From assembly GCA_030710605.1 (NCBI GenBank), contig CP092880.1, positions 21,013,680 to 21,077,679 of the forward strand: a stretch of DNA of 64,000 nt, given 5' to 3'. The translations under genes were made by a program, and so were the position numbers. Below are positions 63,378 to 64,000 of the stretch, one piece after another. The notes under the pieces were generated by a model. It saw only the letters and a program-made list of their open reading frames with translations, did no database searches and was not told where the DNA came from. Every line of letters starts with the position of its first letter. Position 1 is the stretch's first letter. Source of the DNA: Cordylochernes scorpioides (Eukaryota > Arthropoda > Arachnida > Pseudoscorpiones > Chernetidae).

Positions 63378-63400
<23 letters not shown>
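63230..63400 (-). mobile_element. Helitron-like 5' terminal segment, inverted
   Basis: The complement starts TATATATAAAAGTCAATGTC and runs on through GATAAACTCAAAAACTACTG, matching 50655-50830 to GGCTATTT. It leads on the - strand directly towards the tRNA-Gly gene. Confidence 0.55.
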
Positions 63401-63427
<27 letters not shown>

Positions 63428-64000
63428 TTTGAAAATAGAGCAATCCATAAATAAATATTTAAATAAAAAGGCATATATTGGATCAAAATATCATTTATTT
63501 TACCAACATTTCAGTTGGCTGAACGCCAACCTTTATCAAGGTATTATAACATTTTAAAGTGTGTCAACAACAAACAAATTATTCATAACATATATATGTA
63601 GTATTTGGTACAACCCATCAACAACCTTTTACTTTCCCGATCAGAAGATGCTATTTTCCTAAAATTTATTGTGTTTTCTAACACAAGATAGCAGTAAAAA
63701 ACAGCGTCCATGTTTAAAACCCAACGAATACTTACATATTCGGAGGTGTAGCACTTAATATAGGAGGCCATAAACGTAGTATATCATCTACAAGTACCGA
63801 GCAAATACCCCCTATAACTGCCCCAGTTTGCATCCTAGATAAACCTTCCAAAGCAATAATTTCCACAATAAATAAATTTTCTTTAAAAGCCTCCCATTAC
63901 TTTATCTAAATTTTCCTTTTTCCCCTTCTCTCTTTAACCTTCTTATCAAGTTTTTCTTCCGAAGTCGTATTTATTTTTTTTAAAACCTTTTTAAGGCTTC
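63401..64000. other. Unassigned DNA with (TA)n and a T-run
   Basis: A 20-bp-plus T-run follows (TA)n at 63380-63430. 'gaaaatagagcaatccataaa' is shared with 20413, so part is a dispersed repeat. No gene recognised. Confidence 0.4.

Overview
This window is intron-dominated animal DNA, AT-rich and crowded with transposable elements. It holds two neighbouring coding exons of a metabotropic glutamate receptor (mGluR) on the + strand, at 21816-22062 and 50231-50463. Their splice phases match and together they encode the end of the ligand-binding Venus-flytrap domain, closest by eye to the group I (mGluR1/5) type. The intron between them is 28,168 bp. No further receptor exon is visible on either side, so the flanking introns are at least 21.8 kb and 13.5 kb. 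The repeat complement (a Tc1 transposase of a type common in spiders and other arthropods, a Ty3/gypsy element with a tRNA-Ser-like primer site, Helitrons, tRNA-derived SINEs, pogo-like MITEs) suggests an arthropod, perhaps a chelicerate or crustacean. The species cannot be fixed from the sequence.

1-21.8 kb (upstream intron): fold-back elements with arms of 40-200 bp, LTR-like pieces, a decayed gypsy RT fragment, a 56-bp U6 snRNA retro-copy with 15-bp target duplications, a nearly intact Tc1 element with one frameshift (8288-9707), a hAT-type MITE inside a tRNA-like SINE head, a 76-bp tandem array, two pogo-like MITEs, a mariner relic and several SINEs.

21.8-50.2 kb (the large intron): a 22-bp minisatellite begins at the 5' splice site of the first exon and seems to be built from it. 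It is followed by a LINE 3' fragment, a 13 x 130 bp satellite carved out of an LTR, and two large multi-LTR insertions. The first (31850-39446) is a non-coding LTR element arranged LTR-internal-LTR-internal-LTR. The second (39691-48278) is a young Ty3/gypsy element on the - strand with intact gag and pol, two 773-bp LTRs and a third partial LTR. Both sit in (TA)n tracts and share the primer-site 12-mer AGTCGACAGGAT.

50.2-64 kb (downstream intron): the second exon, whose pyrimidine tract looks transposon-derived; an intact intronless 120-codon ORF (51863-52225); a second 76-bp array; two short Helitrons with both ends visible; larger degenerate Helitron-like DNA that keeps a Rep/helicase-like N-terminal coding stretch; two full tRNA-derived SINEs; another pogo-like MITE; and a canonical tRNA-Gly(GCC) gene on the - strand.

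The only coding units likely to matter to the host are the mGluR exons, the tRNA-Gly and possibly the 120-codon ORF. Everything else recognised is mobile DNA or its debris.
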